From positions 1 through 16,163 of the forward strand of contig JBCBSN010000085.1 in NCBI GenBank assembly GCA_039819225.1: DNA of 16,163 bases, in the 5' to 3' direction. Position numbers and translations under genes: made by a program. Below the pieces are notes generated by a model that worked only from the letters and a program-made list of their open reading frames with translations, was not told the origin of the DNA and searched no databases. This document shows, one piece after another, positions 1-7,936 of the stretch. The DNA is from Ulvibacterium sp039819225 (lineage in GTDB: Bacteria; Bacteroidota; Bacteroidia; Flavobacteriales; Flavobacteriaceae). Every line of letters begins with the position of its first letter. Within the stretch, counting starts at the first letter, position 1.

Positions 1-2
1 AG

Positions 3-491
3 GATGGGAACTATCAGATACGAGAGGCAAAGATCGCCATTGCTTCCGGTGGATTTGCGGGAAAGGGCGCCGGAAAGAGTGTGCAGAAGAATTTTTTACC
101 CCAGAGCTCCTCGGATTTTATCTATGCCATAATAGTGGAAGAATACGGACTGGTAGGGGGTTTTGTCCTTATGTTCCTTTATTTGTTTCTTCTGTTTCGC
201 ATTGTAGTAGTGGCCAGTGGCAACGCCAATATTTTTGGAAAGCTTTTGGTACTTGGAGTGGGCCTGCCCATCATTTTCCAGGCCTTTATAAATATGGCCG
301 TAGCTGTGGGCTTGTTTCCGGTGACGGGCCAAACCTTGCCGCTTATCAGTAGCGGGGGGACCTCTAGTTGGATGACCTGTTTGGCCATTGGTATTATCCT
401 TAGTGCAAGCAATAAACATGTGGATTGGGAAAAGAAGCGTAAAAAGATAGATGAAACAAATCCTTTGGAGATACTAAGTGGGCAGCTATAG
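3..491 (+). CDS. ftsW: FtsW, C-terminal part (SEDS-family peptidoglycan polymerase)
   Basis: The gene is cut by the window edge: the reading frame is open from base 3 and gives the last 162 residues. FtsW is the SEDS-family septal peptidoglycan glycosyltransferase of the inner membrane and works with the class B penicillin-binding protein FtsI. Visible family marks are the extracytoplasmic stretch QIREAKIAIASGG followed by GKGAGKS, the motif LPQSSSDFIYAIIVEEYG, and then three hydrophobic helices, the last with LPLISSGGTSSW, which matches the conserved SEDS C-terminal loop. The tail is short, cytoplasmic and charged (KKRKKIDETN). An apparent GTG start at base 81 is internal, since conserved FtsW sequence continues upstream of it. 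The stop overlaps the murG start by 14 bases, so the two are probably translationally coupled. The call is firm; only the N-terminus is missing. Confidence 0.96.
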   Translation, partial: DGNYQIREAKIAIASGGFAGKGAGKSVQKNFLPQSSSDFIYAIIVEEYGLVGGFVLMFLYLFLLFRIVVVASGNANIFGKLLVLGVGLPIIFQAFINMAVAVGLFPVTGQTLPLISSGGTSSWMTCLAIGIILSASNKHVDWEKKRKKIDETNPLEILSGQL

Positions 492-1590
492 GTTTATACT
501 CTCCGGGGGAGGCACGGGAGGACATATTTATCCGGCAATAGCCATTGCCAATGAATTGAAAAGGCGGTTCCCGGACGCCGCGTTTCTTTTTGTTGGGGCC
601 AAGGATCGGATGGAGATGGAAAAAGTGCCCAAGGCAGGATACAAAATAATAGGACTTTGGATTACGGGCCTACAACGGAAATTGACGTTTAAGAACCTGA
701 TGTTTCCCTTAAAATTGATTAGTAGTTTGTGGCGATCACGAAAAATAGTGTCTCAGTTTAAACCCCATGCCGTTATCGGCACTGGGGGGTTCGCCAGTGG
801 ACCGCTATTGCAAGTCGCGGCAGGTAGGGGAATTCCTTGTGTGTTGCAGGAGCAAAACTCCTATGCAGGGATTACCAATAAACTCCTTAAGGACAAGGTG
901 GCCAAGATTTGTGTGGCCTATGAGGGCATGGAAAAGTTTTTCCCGGCGGATAAAATAGTAAAGACCGGTAATCCTGTTCGTGAGGATCTGGCCCATATCC
1001 AAATCAATGGGAAAGAGGCCAAGACCTCCTTTGGTTTGGATGGTGGGCTTAAGACGGTGCTTGTTCTTGGAGGAAGCCTGGGTGCCAGACGCATCAATCA
1101 ATTGATCGAGAAAGAACTGGACTTTTTTCGGGATTTGGACCTTCAGGTCATCTGGCAATGTGGCAAACTGTATATCGAAGAATACAAAAAATACCATTCC
1201 AAATATGTAAAGGTATTTGATTTCCTGGATACCATGGATGTTGCCTATGCAACCGCAGATTATATCATATCCAGGGCGGGGGCCGGCTCGGTTTCAGAGC
1301 TATGTATCGTAGGCAAACCTACTGTGTTCATACCATCGCCCAATGTGGCAGAGGATCATCAAACGAAAAATGCAATGGCCTTGGTAAAGAAGCATGCGGC
1401 CCTGATGTTGTCGGAAAAAGAACTAGATCGACAATTTGTGCCCTTGTTTAGAGACTTGCATCGATTACAGGAAAAGCAAGTCGAGTTATCGCGCAATATC
1501 AAAAATTTGGCCTTGCCCAATGCCACAAAGGCCATTGTTGACGAGATAGAGAAATTGTTACAGGAACATCCTTCAAAAAAGGTGTCATAA
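478..1590 (+). CDS. murG: MurG, lipid II synthase (GlcNAc transferase)
   Basis: MurG adds N-acetylglucosamine from UDP-GlcNAc to lipid I at the cytoplasmic face of the inner membrane, making lipid II. At 370 residues it has the usual length. The N-terminal glycine loop GGGTGGH (residues 10-16) begins the acceptor-binding domain. The GGSLGARRIN segment opens the C-terminal domain, and ISRAGAGSVSEL plus FIPSPNVAEDHQTKNA form the UDP-GlcNAc site typical of GT28 enzymes. The start is GTG at 478, chosen because conserved sequence begins about seven residues later and no ATG precedes the glycine loop. It overlaps ftsW by 14 bases in another frame and murC follows 8 bases after its stop, as expected for one polycistronic unit. 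Confidence 0.98.
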   Translation: MGSYRFILSGGGTGGHIYPAIAIANELKRRFPDAAFLFVGAKDRMEMEKVPKAGYKIIGLWITGLQRKLTFKNLMFPLKLISSLWRSRKIVSQFKPHAVIGTGGFASGPLLQVAAGRGIPCVLQEQNSYAGITNKLLKDKVAKICVAYEGMEKFFPADKIVKTGNPVREDLAHIQINGKEAKTSFGLDGGLKTVLVLGGSLGARRINQLIEKELDFFRDLDLQVIWQCGKLYIEEYKKYHSKYVKVFDFLDTMDVAYATADYIISRAGAGSVSELCIVGKPTVFIPSPNVAEDHQTKNAMALVKKHAALMLSEKELDRQFVPLFRDLHRLQEKQVELSRNIKNLALPNATKAIVDEIEKLLQEHPSKKVS

Positions 1591-1598
1591 TAGTATTT

Positions 1599-2951
1599 AT
1601 GAACTTGGACAAGGTACGTCATGTGTATTTTATAGGGATAGGGGGGATAGGAATGTCCGCCTTGGCCCGGTATTTTAAGTCCGTGGGCAAAAATGTAGCC
1701 GGATACGACAGGACCAAGACACCGCTGACTTCTGAATTAGAGGATTTGGGTATGGCCATCCATTATATGGATAAGGTATCCCAAATTCCAGAAGACTATA
1801 CGAATACAGAAGAGACCTTAATCGTATATACGCCCGCCATTCCTCGGGAACATACGGAATATCAGTACTTTTTAAGGGCCGGGTTCCGTATCTACAAACG
1901 TTCGGAGGTATTGGGACTTATCACAAAGGATACTTTTTGCCTGGCGGTGGCTGGTACTCATGGAAAAACCACTACCTCTTGCATCCTGGCACATCTGCTT
2001 AAGGAATGTGGGGTATCGTTTACCGCTTTCTTAGGCGGTATTTCAGAAGATTTTAACAGCAATTTTGTGTACACCGGCACGGAGTATTCCATAGTAGAGG
2101 CGGATGAATTTGACCGTTCCTTTTTGCAGTTGTTCCCCCATGTGTCCTGCATTACCTCCATGGATGCCGATCATTTGGACATCTATGGGGACAAAAAGAC
2201 GCTTCATGACTCCTTTAGGGAATTTGCGGAACGTATTGCACCGGACGGAAAGGTATTTGTCCGCAAAAATTTACCCTTAAAAGGGACTACTTACGGCGTG
2301 GCGGATGGCTCTGAATACCGTATCGAGAATTTGCGGCTAAACGAGGGGGCCTATCTTTTTGATTTGATCACCCCAAAGGACACCATTAAGGATGTGGTCT
2401 TTAAAAAACCGGGAAGGCACAACCTTCTCAACGCCTTGGTGGCTTTTGCAATGGCTATACAGACTGGTGTGTCCGTTGAGGAATTGGCCCGTGCATTGGA
2501 AACCTTTAAGGGAGTCCAGCGTAGATTTTCCTATCATGTGCGATCGGAAAATTTTGTTTTCATCGATGACTATGCCCATCACCCTACTGAAATCAATGCC
2601 GTATATGAGGCTATTATAGAAATGCATCCAGGGAAGAAGATTACGGCCGTTTTTCAGCCCCACCTGTTTTCCAGAACTCGGGATTTTGCGGATGAATTTG
2701 CGATAAGTCTGTCAAAATTCGATACGGTTCTATTGCTGGATATCTATCCGGCAAGGGAAAAACCCATGAAAGGGATTACTTCCAAATGGCTCTTGGAAAA
2801 AATTAGAACAAAGGACAGAAAATTGATAAAAAAATCAACTCTAGTAAAAGAAATAAAGCAGCACAACCCCGAGGTGCTAGTTACCATGGGAGCAGGGGAT
2901 ATTGGGCTGGAAGTATCTAAAATTAAAAACGAACTGGCTTATGCGAATTAA
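1599..2951 (+). CDS. murC: MurC, UDP-N-acetylmuramate--L-alanine ligase
   Basis: MurC attaches L-alanine to UDP-MurNAc with ATP, the first step of stem-peptide assembly in the cytoplasm. The 450-residue length fits the family. The Rossmann-like UDP-binding start is GIGGIGMSALA (about residues 13-23), the ATP P-loop is GTHGKTT (119-125), and the central domain shows EADEFDRSF and the Mur signature DADHLDIYG. The C-terminal domain has DDYAHHPTEI, QPHLFSRTRDF and DIYPAREKP, all typical of MurC rather than MurD/E/F. The ATG start at 1599 is 8 bases after murG. The last 11 bases overlap the likely ftsQ start. In the enterobacterial order ddlB sits between murC and ftsQ; here there is no room for it. 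Confidence 0.98.
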   Translation: MNLDKVRHVYFIGIGGIGMSALARYFKSVGKNVAGYDRTKTPLTSELEDLGMAIHYMDKVSQIPEDYTNTEETLIVYTPAIPREHTEYQYFLRAGFRIYKRSEVLGLITKDTFCLAVAGTHGKTTTSCILAHLLKECGVSFTAFLGGISEDFNSNFVYTGTEYSIVEADEFDRSFLQLFPHVSCITSMDADHLDIYGDKKTLHDSFREFAERIAPDGKVFVRKNLPLKGTTYGVADGSEYRIENLRLNEGAYLFDLITPKDTIKDVVFKKPGRHNLLNALVAFAMAIQTGVSVEELARALETFKGVQRRFSYHVRSENFVFIDDYAHHPTEINAVYEAIIEMHPGKKITAVFQPHLFSRTRDFADEFAISLSKFDTVLLLDIYPAREKPMKGITSKWLLEKIRTKDRKLIKKSTLVKEIKQHNPEVLVTMGAGDIGLEVSKIKNELAYAN

Positions 2952-3660
2952 CTGGAACTATCTTAAAATTATAATACTAATTGCCATTATATCAGGGCTC
3001 TACGCATTTAGTGTTAAACGAAACGAAGCGCGGAAGATCAATGGAATCAGTATTGAGTTTTCCGGTGATGAAAATCTTTATCTCACCCAGGCCTCGGTTA
3101 ATAAATTGTTAATACAAAATTATGGAGAGCTCTCGGATATGCCCAAAGAAAAATTAGTTTTGAATACTATAGAAAAGGTCATTGAGACCAATGAAATGGT
3201 AAAAAGCGCGCAGGTTTATCTTACGGTAAACGGTGAGCTTAAGTCTAAAATAGCTCAGCGCAAACCCATCGGACGCATAGAGGGAGGTTCAAAATTTTAT
3301 CTGGATGATGAAGGGAAACGTATGCCGTTATCCAAAAATCATTCTGCCAGGGTGCCTATAATTACGGGTAAAATTACCGGGAAAAGCTTGGAGGACGCCT
3401 ATGTCATTTTAAAGTATATCAATACGGATGATTTTCTCAGGAAAAATGTGATAGGCATACACATTCAAGAGGAGAATAAGTATCAGTTAAAGTTTCGTAT
3501 AGGACAATTTGTGGTGAATTTGGGAGGTGTAGAGGATTTAGAGGAGAAGTTCAACAATTTCAAGGCCTTTTATAAGAAAGCGGATAAAGATAAGACCTTG
3601 GAGAGTTATGCCATGGTAAATTTGGAATTCAATAATCAAGTAGTATGTACCAAAATTTAG
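2941..3660 (+). CDS. ftsQ: FtsQ/DivIB-type cell division protein
   Basis: FtsQ is a bitopic inner-membrane protein that links early and late divisome parts through its periplasmic POTRA and beta domains. From the ATG at 2941 the product is 239 residues: a short basic N-terminus (MRINWNYLK), one hydrophobic segment (about residues 8-22), then an extracytoplasmic part starting near GISIEFSGDENLYL, where the POTRA domain is expected. Further on are YLDDEGKRMPL and ARVPIITG, which resemble FtsQ of other Bacteroidota. A longer reading starts at 2902, but it would overlap murC by 50 bases and put 13 odd residues before the membrane anchor, so 2941 (11-base overlap) is preferred. Sequence conservation in this family is low, so the call leans on position between murC and ftsA as well as on topology. 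Confidence 0.92.
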   Translation: MRINWNYLKIIILIAIISGLYAFSVKRNEARKINGISIEFSGDENLYLTQASVNKLLIQNYGELSDMPKEKLVLNTIEKVIETNEMVKSAQVYLTVNGELKSKIAQRKPIGRIEGGSKFYLDDEGKRMPLSKNHSARVPIITGKITGKSLEDAYVILKYINTDDFLRKNVIGIHIQEENKYQLKFRIGQFVVNLGGVEDLEEKFNNFKAFYKKADKDKTLESYAMVNLEFNNQVVCTKI

Positions 3661-3668
3661 ACACAACA

Positions 3669-4994
3669 ATGGAACTGGCAAAGTACTCGGTAGGCCTTGA
3701 TATTGGGACCACCAAGATTGTTGCCATAATCGGCAGGGAGAACGAATATGGTAAAATAGAGGTGCTGGGCATTGGGCGATCAAAGAGCCTTGGTGTGCGC
3801 CGGGGTGTCGTCAACAATATTACACAGACCATTAAGTCCATCCGCTTGGCCGTGGAAGAGGCGCAGGCGAATTCCGGATTGGAGATTGCCTCGGTGGTGG
3901 TAGGTATTGCGGGGCAGCACATCCGTAGCTTGCAGCATAGTGATTACATCACCCGCCCGGATTCCGAAGAGGTCATCAATGATGGGGACCTGGATATGTT
4001 GTGCGATCAAGTATATAAACTGGTGATGTTGCCAGGGGAGGAAATCATCCATGTTTTACCCCAAGAGTATAAGGTGGATGGCCAAGCCGAGGTAAAGGAA
4101 CCCATCGGGATGTACGGTGGAAGGTTAGAAGCCAATTTTCATGTTGTGGTAGGACAGATATCGTCCATAAAAAATGTGGGGCGCTGTATCAAAAGTGCGG
4201 GTCTTAAGCTGGGCAATATCACCCTGGAACCCTTGGCATCGTCGGATGCGGTGCTGAGCCAGGAAGAAAAGGAAGCCGGGGTAGCACTTATAGATATTGG
4301 GGGCGGCACCACTGACCTGGCCGTCTTTAAGGACGGGATTATTAGGCATACTGCCGTAATACCCTTTGGGGGTGGTGTAATTACCGAAGATATAAAGGAA
4401 GGGTGCTCCATAATCGAAAAACAAGCCGAGCTATTGAAAATCAGATTCGGCTCCGCCTGGCCCGGCGAAAACAAGGATAACGAAATTGTATCCATACCCG
4501 GTCTCAGGGGAAGGGAACCCAAAGAGATAAGCCTCAAGAACCTTTCCAGGATCATTCATGCCAGGGTGGTGGAAATTATAGAAAAGGTATATGTGGAGAT
4601 CAAGAATTATGGCCATGAGGAACAGAAAAAGAAACTCATTGCCGGGATTGTCCTTACCGGGGGAGGGAGTCAGTTAAAACATTTAAAGCAATTGGTAGAG
4701 TATATCACGGGCATGGATACCCGTATTGGTTATCCCAACGAGCATTTGGCGGGAGATTCGGAAGAATCCATCGCAAGTCCTCTTTATGCAACGGCGGTAG
4801 GACTGTTGATGAACGCTCTAAAGGAAGGGGATAGGCACAAACCTCCAGAGGACCTTCCAGAAGCTGGGATAGCCAAAACCGAAATCGTCCAAGAGAAAAA
4901 GAACCAACCACCCCCGCCACAAAAAAAACCAAGGAAGTCCGTTTTTGACAAATGGTCCGAAAAATTAAAGGAATTCCTTGAGAACGCAGAATAA
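3669..4994 (+). CDS. ftsA: FtsA, actin-like FtsZ membrane anchor
   Basis: FtsA is an actin-fold ATPase that tethers FtsZ filaments to the inner membrane and recruits later division proteins. With the ATG at 3669 it is 441 residues. Phosphate 1 is DIGTTK (about 11-16), phosphate 2 is DIGGGTTD (about 209-216), and the adenosine motif is VLTGGGSQL. SHS2 (1C) domain sequence lies between the phosphate motifs. The C-terminus has a proline-rich linker with a PPPPQKKP run, then the amphipathic helix KSVFDKWSEKLKEFLE, which is the expected membrane-targeting sequence. An upstream in-frame ATG at 3645 would add eight residues and overlap ftsQ. I prefer 3669 because the conserved YSVGLDIG follows closely, but 3645 cannot be excluded. 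ftsZ follows after 42 bases. Confidence 0.97.
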   Translation: MELAKYSVGLDIGTTKIVAIIGRENEYGKIEVLGIGRSKSLGVRRGVVNNITQTIKSIRLAVEEAQANSGLEIASVVVGIAGQHIRSLQHSDYITRPDSEEVINDGDLDMLCDQVYKLVMLPGEEIIHVLPQEYKVDGQAEVKEPIGMYGGRLEANFHVVVGQISSIKNVGRCIKSAGLKLGNITLEPLASSDAVLSQEEKEAGVALIDIGGGTTDLAVFKDGIIRHTAVIPFGGGVITEDIKEGCSIIEKQAELLKIRFGSAWPGENKDNEIVSIPGLRGREPKEISLKNLSRIIHARVVEIIEKVYVEIKNYGHEEQKKKLIAGIVLTGGGSQLKHLKQLVEYITGMDTRIGYPNEHLAGDSEESIASPLYATAVGLLMNALKEGDRHKPPEDLPEAGIAKTEIVQEKKNQPPPPQKKPRKSVFDKWSEKLKEFLENAE

Positions 4995-5036
4995 TAAACC
5001 CTCAATAATAAAAGTATAACCAGTAACGAAAATAAT

Positions 5037-6944
5037 ATGAGCAAGAACACGGAATTTGAAAGTATATCCTTTGATCTGCCCAAAAACCAAAGCAATGTCA
5101 TAAAGGTCATTGGTGTTGGTGGCGGGGGAAGCAATGCCATAAACCATATGTTCCAAGCGGGAATAAACGGGGTGGATTTTGTAATCTGCAATACGGATCA
5201 ACAGGCCCTTCAGAATAGCCCGGTACCCAATAAGATACAATTAGGGGTATCCCTTACGGAAGGGCTCGGCGCAGGCGCAAACCCCGAAGTAGGGGAACAG
5301 GCCGCCATGGAAAGTATGGAGGATATCAAGGGCATGCTGGATACTACGACAAAAATGATTTTTATTACCGCCGGAATGGGTGGGGGAACGGGTACTGGTG
5401 CCGCTCCCGTCATTGCAAAACAGGCAAAGGAAATGGACGTGCTTACCGTGGGCATAGTTACCATGCCCTTTCAGTTTGAAGGCAAAATGCGCTGTGAACA
5501 GGCGCAGATAGGAATAGAAAAATTGCGCTCCAACGTAGATTCGCTCATAGTCATAAATAATAATAAGCTACGCGAAGTGTATGGAAATCTGGGTTTTAAG
5601 GCCGGTTTCTCCAAGGCAGATGAGGTTCTCTCCACCGCTGCCAAAGGAATTGCGGAGGTCATTACCCATCATTACACCCAAAACATAGACCTTAAGGATG
5701 CCAAGACGGTACTGTCCAATAGTGGTACGGCCATTATGGGATCTGCCATGGCATCAGGTTCCGCAAGGGCCAATGAGGCCATTATAAAAGCTTTGGATTC
5801 CCCATTGCTCAACGATAATAAGATTACCGGGGCCAAAAATGTACTATTGTTGATCGTTTCCGGATCCCAGGAAATTACCATTGATGAAATCGGGGAAATC
5901 AACGATCATATTCAAATCGAGGCCGGGCATGGGGCCAATATCATTATGGGCGTGGGCGAGGATGAAAATTTGGGTGAGGCGATAGCGGTCACCGTAATCG
6001 CGACGGGCTTTAATATAGATCAACAGGATACCATAGTAAACACGGAATCCAAAAAAATTGTGCATACCCTGGAAGAAGATCGTAAAGTAGAACGGGATGT
6101 GACATCAAAGCCCGTTGTACACCGTTTGGTGGAAGATGAAGACCCGGGAATGGATTTGATAGCTACCACAAACTATATCAAAAACTTTAACGTATTCTAT
6201 GAGGAAGTGGTAGAGGAGGTGGTAAAGGGAGAAGTTTCCGAAGACGATTTCATTATCATAGATTCCAAGGACACCCTTAACGATATTGAGGTAGTGGATC
6301 CTGAAGTGGTTTCCTCCAAAATAGTAAATGAGGATCAGTTTACCATGAGTTTTGATATGCCCTTGGTAACAAATGATGAGGAAGAGGAAAAAAAAAATGT
6401 AATTACTTTTAGCCTGGATGAGGAGGTAAAGGAAATGGATGTGAACGACCATATTGAGGTTATTCCCGTTCTGGAATATAACAAAAAAGGGGAGACCCGA
6501 TATAGCCTGGACGATTATATGGAACTTGAGGAAAAGCTCACCGGGGCACGTTCAAAAGCCGAGGAGTATGATCCCAAGATTATAGAGGACGAACTTGTAT
6601 TTGAGAAAAAGACAATTCCCTCTCCAGGGGCCGTTACTCCTCCCGCTACCCCAAAACCTCCACAGGAAATAGACCCAATGGAAACACCCATTGAGGAGTT
6701 ATTAAGGGAAAGAGCGGATGAGAGAAGAAGAAAGCTTAAGGATTTCAACTATAGGTTCCAAAATAGTATAGGACATAATGACGATGAGTTGAATAAACAA
6801 CCTGCCTACAAAAGGCAAGGTGTGGATCTTACGCAGAATTCTAGAGAACAGATAGACCTTTCCAGATTTAGCGTAAGCAAGGATAGCAATGGGGAAATTC
6901 AACTACGATCCAATAATTCCTTCCTTAACGACAACGTGGATTAA
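5037..6944 (+). CDS. ftsZ: FtsZ, tubulin-like division ring GTPase
   Basis: FtsZ polymerises at mid-cell in the cytoplasm to form the division ring. The 635-residue product is much longer than the roughly 380 of E. coli. The GTPase core spans about residues 20-327: VGVGGGGSNA, the tubulin signature GGGTGTG (115-121), and the T7 synergy loop NIDLKD (216-221), which keeps both catalytic aspartates. A long acidic linker (about 328-583) includes repeated-looking IVHTLEED and VVHRLVED pieces. The conserved C-terminal partner-binding peptide appears as ELNKQPAYKRQGVDL (about 584-598), but it is not terminal: 37 more residues follow, ending SNNSFLNDNVD, which I recognise as a flavobacterial FtsZ ending. 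It is the last gene of the dcw transcript, before a strong terminator. Start is ATG at 5037. Confidence 0.99.
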   Translation: MSKNTEFESISFDLPKNQSNVIKVIGVGGGGSNAINHMFQAGINGVDFVICNTDQQALQNSPVPNKIQLGVSLTEGLGAGANPEVGEQAAMESMEDIKGMLDTTTKMIFITAGMGGGTGTGAAPVIAKQAKEMDVLTVGIVTMPFQFEGKMRCEQAQIGIEKLRSNVDSLIVINNNKLREVYGNLGFKAGFSKADEVLSTAAKGIAEVITHHYTQNIDLKDAKTVLSNSGTAIMGSAMASGSARANEAIIKALDSPLLNDNKITGAKNVLLLIVSGSQEITIDEIGEINDHIQIEAGHGANIIMGVGEDENLGEAIAVTVIATGFNIDQQDTIVNTESKKIVHTLEEDRKVERDVTSKPVVHRLVEDEDPGMDLIATTNYIKNFNVFYEEVVEEVVKGEVSEDDFIIIDSKDTLNDIEVVDPEVVSSKIVNEDQFTMSFDMPLVTNDEEEEKKNVITFSLDEEVKEMDVNDHIEVIPVLEYNKKGETRYSLDDYMELEEKLTGARSKAEEYDPKIIEDELVFEKKTIPSPGAVTPPATPKPPQEIDPMETPIEELLRERADERRRKLKDFNYRFQNSIGHNDDELNKQPAYKRQGVDLTQNSREQIDLSRFSVSKDSNGEIQLRSNNSFLNDNVD

Positions 6945-6968
6945 TACCTCCCGTACCCAAATAAACCG

Positions 6969-7003
6969 AACCCGAAAACCGTAGTGTTTTCGGGTTTATT
7001 TTT
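6969..7003 (+). terminator. Rho-independent terminator of the dcw operon
   Basis: A perfect 11-base-pair stem (6969-6979 with 6986-6996, arms AACCCGAAAAC and GTTTTCGGGTT) has a 6-base loop and is followed by a T-rich run to about 7004. It lies 25 bases after the ftsZ stop. It should end the division operon transcript. The stem is symmetric, but no convergent gene lies nearby to use it from the other side. Confidence 0.93.
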
Positions 7004-7011
7004 TATCTTCG
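7004..7011 (+). promoter_or_regulatory. Candidate -7 element for the yqeY gene
   Basis: TATCTTCG directly after the terminator T-run differs by one base from the Bacteroidota -7 consensus TAnnTTTG and is placed to start a transcript about 15 bases before the ATG at 7034. No clear TTG is seen at the usual upstream distance, where the terminator hairpin lies, so support is partial. Confidence 0.4.
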
Positions 7012-7033
7012 CAATCCAAATAATGTATAGGAT

Positions 7034-7483
7034 ATGGGTTTGCAGGAAAAGGTTATGACGGAGATGAAGACTGCCATGAAGGCAAAGGATACCGTTGCCT
7101 TGGAATCATTAAGGGCCATAAAGTCGGCAATTTTGTTGGCACAGACAGATAAAGGTGCCGGTGGCACACTTTCAGATGAGGATGAGGTACGATTGGTTCA
7201 GAAATTGGTAAAACAGCGTAAGGATAGTGCTGCCATTTTTACAGAACAGGGCAGGGATGATTTGGCCGGGCCGGAATTGGCCCAGGTATCGGTATTGGAA
7301 CAGTTTTTGCCCGAACAGCTCACCGAAGCGGAAATTGAAGGTGTTGTGGTACAGACCATTGACGCTATTGGTGCAACGGGAATGAAGGACATGGGCAAGG
7401 TAATGGGAATGGTATCCAAGGAATTGGCCGGCCAAGCCGATGGAAAGACCATTTCCACTATTGTAAAACGTAAATTAACGTAA
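7034..7483 (+). CDS. GatB/YqeY domain-containing protein
   Basis: The product is 149 residues and is a stand-alone YqeY-type domain, the same fold as the tail of the GatB subunit of the tRNA-dependent amidotransferase. Its exact role is not settled; it is taken to be a helical, tRNA-related cytoplasmic protein. Recognisable pieces are ALESLRAIKSAI near the N-terminus, DEVRLVQKLVKQRKDSA, LEQFLPEQLTEAEI, and the closing GKVMGMVSKELAGQADG with the basic end VKRKLT. The ATG at 7034 lies about 30 bases after the dcw terminator. The gene commonly follows ftsZ in flavobacteria, but here the terminator suggests separate transcription. tRNA-Arg begins 52 bases after its stop on the same strand and may be cotranscribed. 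Confidence 0.93.
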   Translation: MGLQEKVMTEMKTAMKAKDTVALESLRAIKSAILLAQTDKGAGGTLSDEDEVRLVQKLVKQRKDSAAIFTEQGRDDLAGPELAQVSVLEQFLPEQLTEAEIEGVVVQTIDAIGATGMKDMGKVMGMVSKELAGQADGKTISTIVKRKLT

Positions 7484-7495
7484 TACATTTTTGAA

Positions 7496-7528
7496 AGAAC
7501 TGTCAGGGTTTTAAGAATTGACAGGTCT
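7496..7528 (+). other. Stem-loop between yqeY and tRNA-Arg
   Basis: AGAACTGTCA (7496-7505) can pair with TGACAGGTCT (7519-7528), ten positions with one mismatch and a 13-base loop. Only a very short pyrimidine tail follows, so it is a weak terminator at best. It may instead be a processing structure just upstream of the tRNA 5' end. Confidence 0.4.
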
Positions 7529-7534
7529 TCCAAT

Positions 7535-7608
7535 GGCCGCGTAGTTCAACTGGATAGAATATCAGATTTCGGCTCTGAGGGTTGGGGGTTCGAATCCTCC
7601 CGCGGTCA
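7535..7608 (+). tRNA. tRNA-Arg (anticodon TCG)
   Basis: A complete cloverleaf of 74 bases can be drawn by hand. The acceptor stem 7535-7541 pairs with 7601-7607 (one G-T pair), followed by the discriminator A at 7608. The D stem is GTTC/GAAT, the anticodon stem is TCAGA/TCTGA, the variable loop has five bases, and the T stem is GGGGG/CCTCC with loop TTCGAAT. The anticodon loop TTTCGGC places TCG at 7569-7571, which reads CGN arginine codons. CCA is not encoded (CTT follows), so it must be added after transcription. Confidence 0.96.
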
Positions 7609-7620
7609 CTTAAAGCGCAG

Positions 7621-7652
7621 ACCCTGTATGAAAATGCAGGGTTTTGTTGTTT
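7621..7652 (+). terminator. Probable terminator after tRNA-Arg
   Basis: ACCCTG (7621-7626) pairs with CAGGGT (7637-7642) around a 10-base loop, and TTTGTTGTTT follows. Position 13 bases after the tRNA suits a terminator. The right arm also takes part in the larger nested inverted repeat annotated next, so two folds compete. Confidence 0.65.
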
Positions 7653-7738
7653 GATAGAGCGTCAAAAGCCGAAGACTTTTGTAAGCAAAAGCAAATAACA
7701 AAACCGCGGCACGTGAGCGATGCATGTCTGCATTTTCA
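7629..7738. repeat. Nested three-tier inverted repeat after the tRNA
   Basis: Three inverted repeats are stacked around one centre. The outer arms are TGAAAATGCAG (7629-7639) and CTGCATTTTCA (7728-7738), a perfect 11 pairs. The middle arms are GTTTTGTTGTTTG (7641-7653) and CAAATAACAAAAC (7692-7704), 13 pairs with one G-T. The inner arms are CAAAAG (7663-7668) and CTTTTG (7676-7681). No open reading frame of note lies inside. It may be a structured RNA, a miniature mobile element or a relic; I do not recognise a named family. Confidence 0.55.
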
Positions 7739-7936
7739 GGTGGGGGAGTGCCGTGAGGATGTTCGAAGAAAATCCCTCCTTAATAAGGACTGACAAAGTG
7801 ATCTTTTGCCAAATCCACTTTGTTTTCTCCATCCGGACTTTCCATTTTCAACGCGGAGCGCTGTGAGGAAGGGCGCAGCCGATTCCTCCCTTGCTGGCCA
7901 TCGAGCCTATGAAGCTTAAACAGGCTCTGGGTTATA
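7739..7936. other. Gene-free stretch with small hairpins and a degenerate module repeat
   Basis: With the preceding repeat this makes a gap of about 330 bases without a gene. It holds two similar modules of the form GTGAGGA...TCCTCC (7753-7781 and 7863-7892, 110 bases apart), each able to form a short hairpin (GAGGAA/TTCCTC perfect in the second). There is an ACAAAGTG/CACTTTGT stem (7793-7800 with 7816-7823) followed by four Ts, and GAGCCT/AGGCTC (7903-7908 with 7922-7927) just past the end of the minus-strand gene. None is a textbook terminator for that gene. Confidence 0.5.

Noticed and set aside
2902..2940. Earlier start for ftsQ
   Set aside because: It would overlap murC by 50 bases and add residues unlike FtsQ before the membrane anchor; the ATG at 2941 fits better.
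7601..7715. Possible att duplication of the tRNA 3' end (CCGCGG...CAC at about 7705)
   Set aside because: Only a 6-base palindromic core plus three bases agree with the tRNA end. Too short for an integrase site, and no integrase gene is present.
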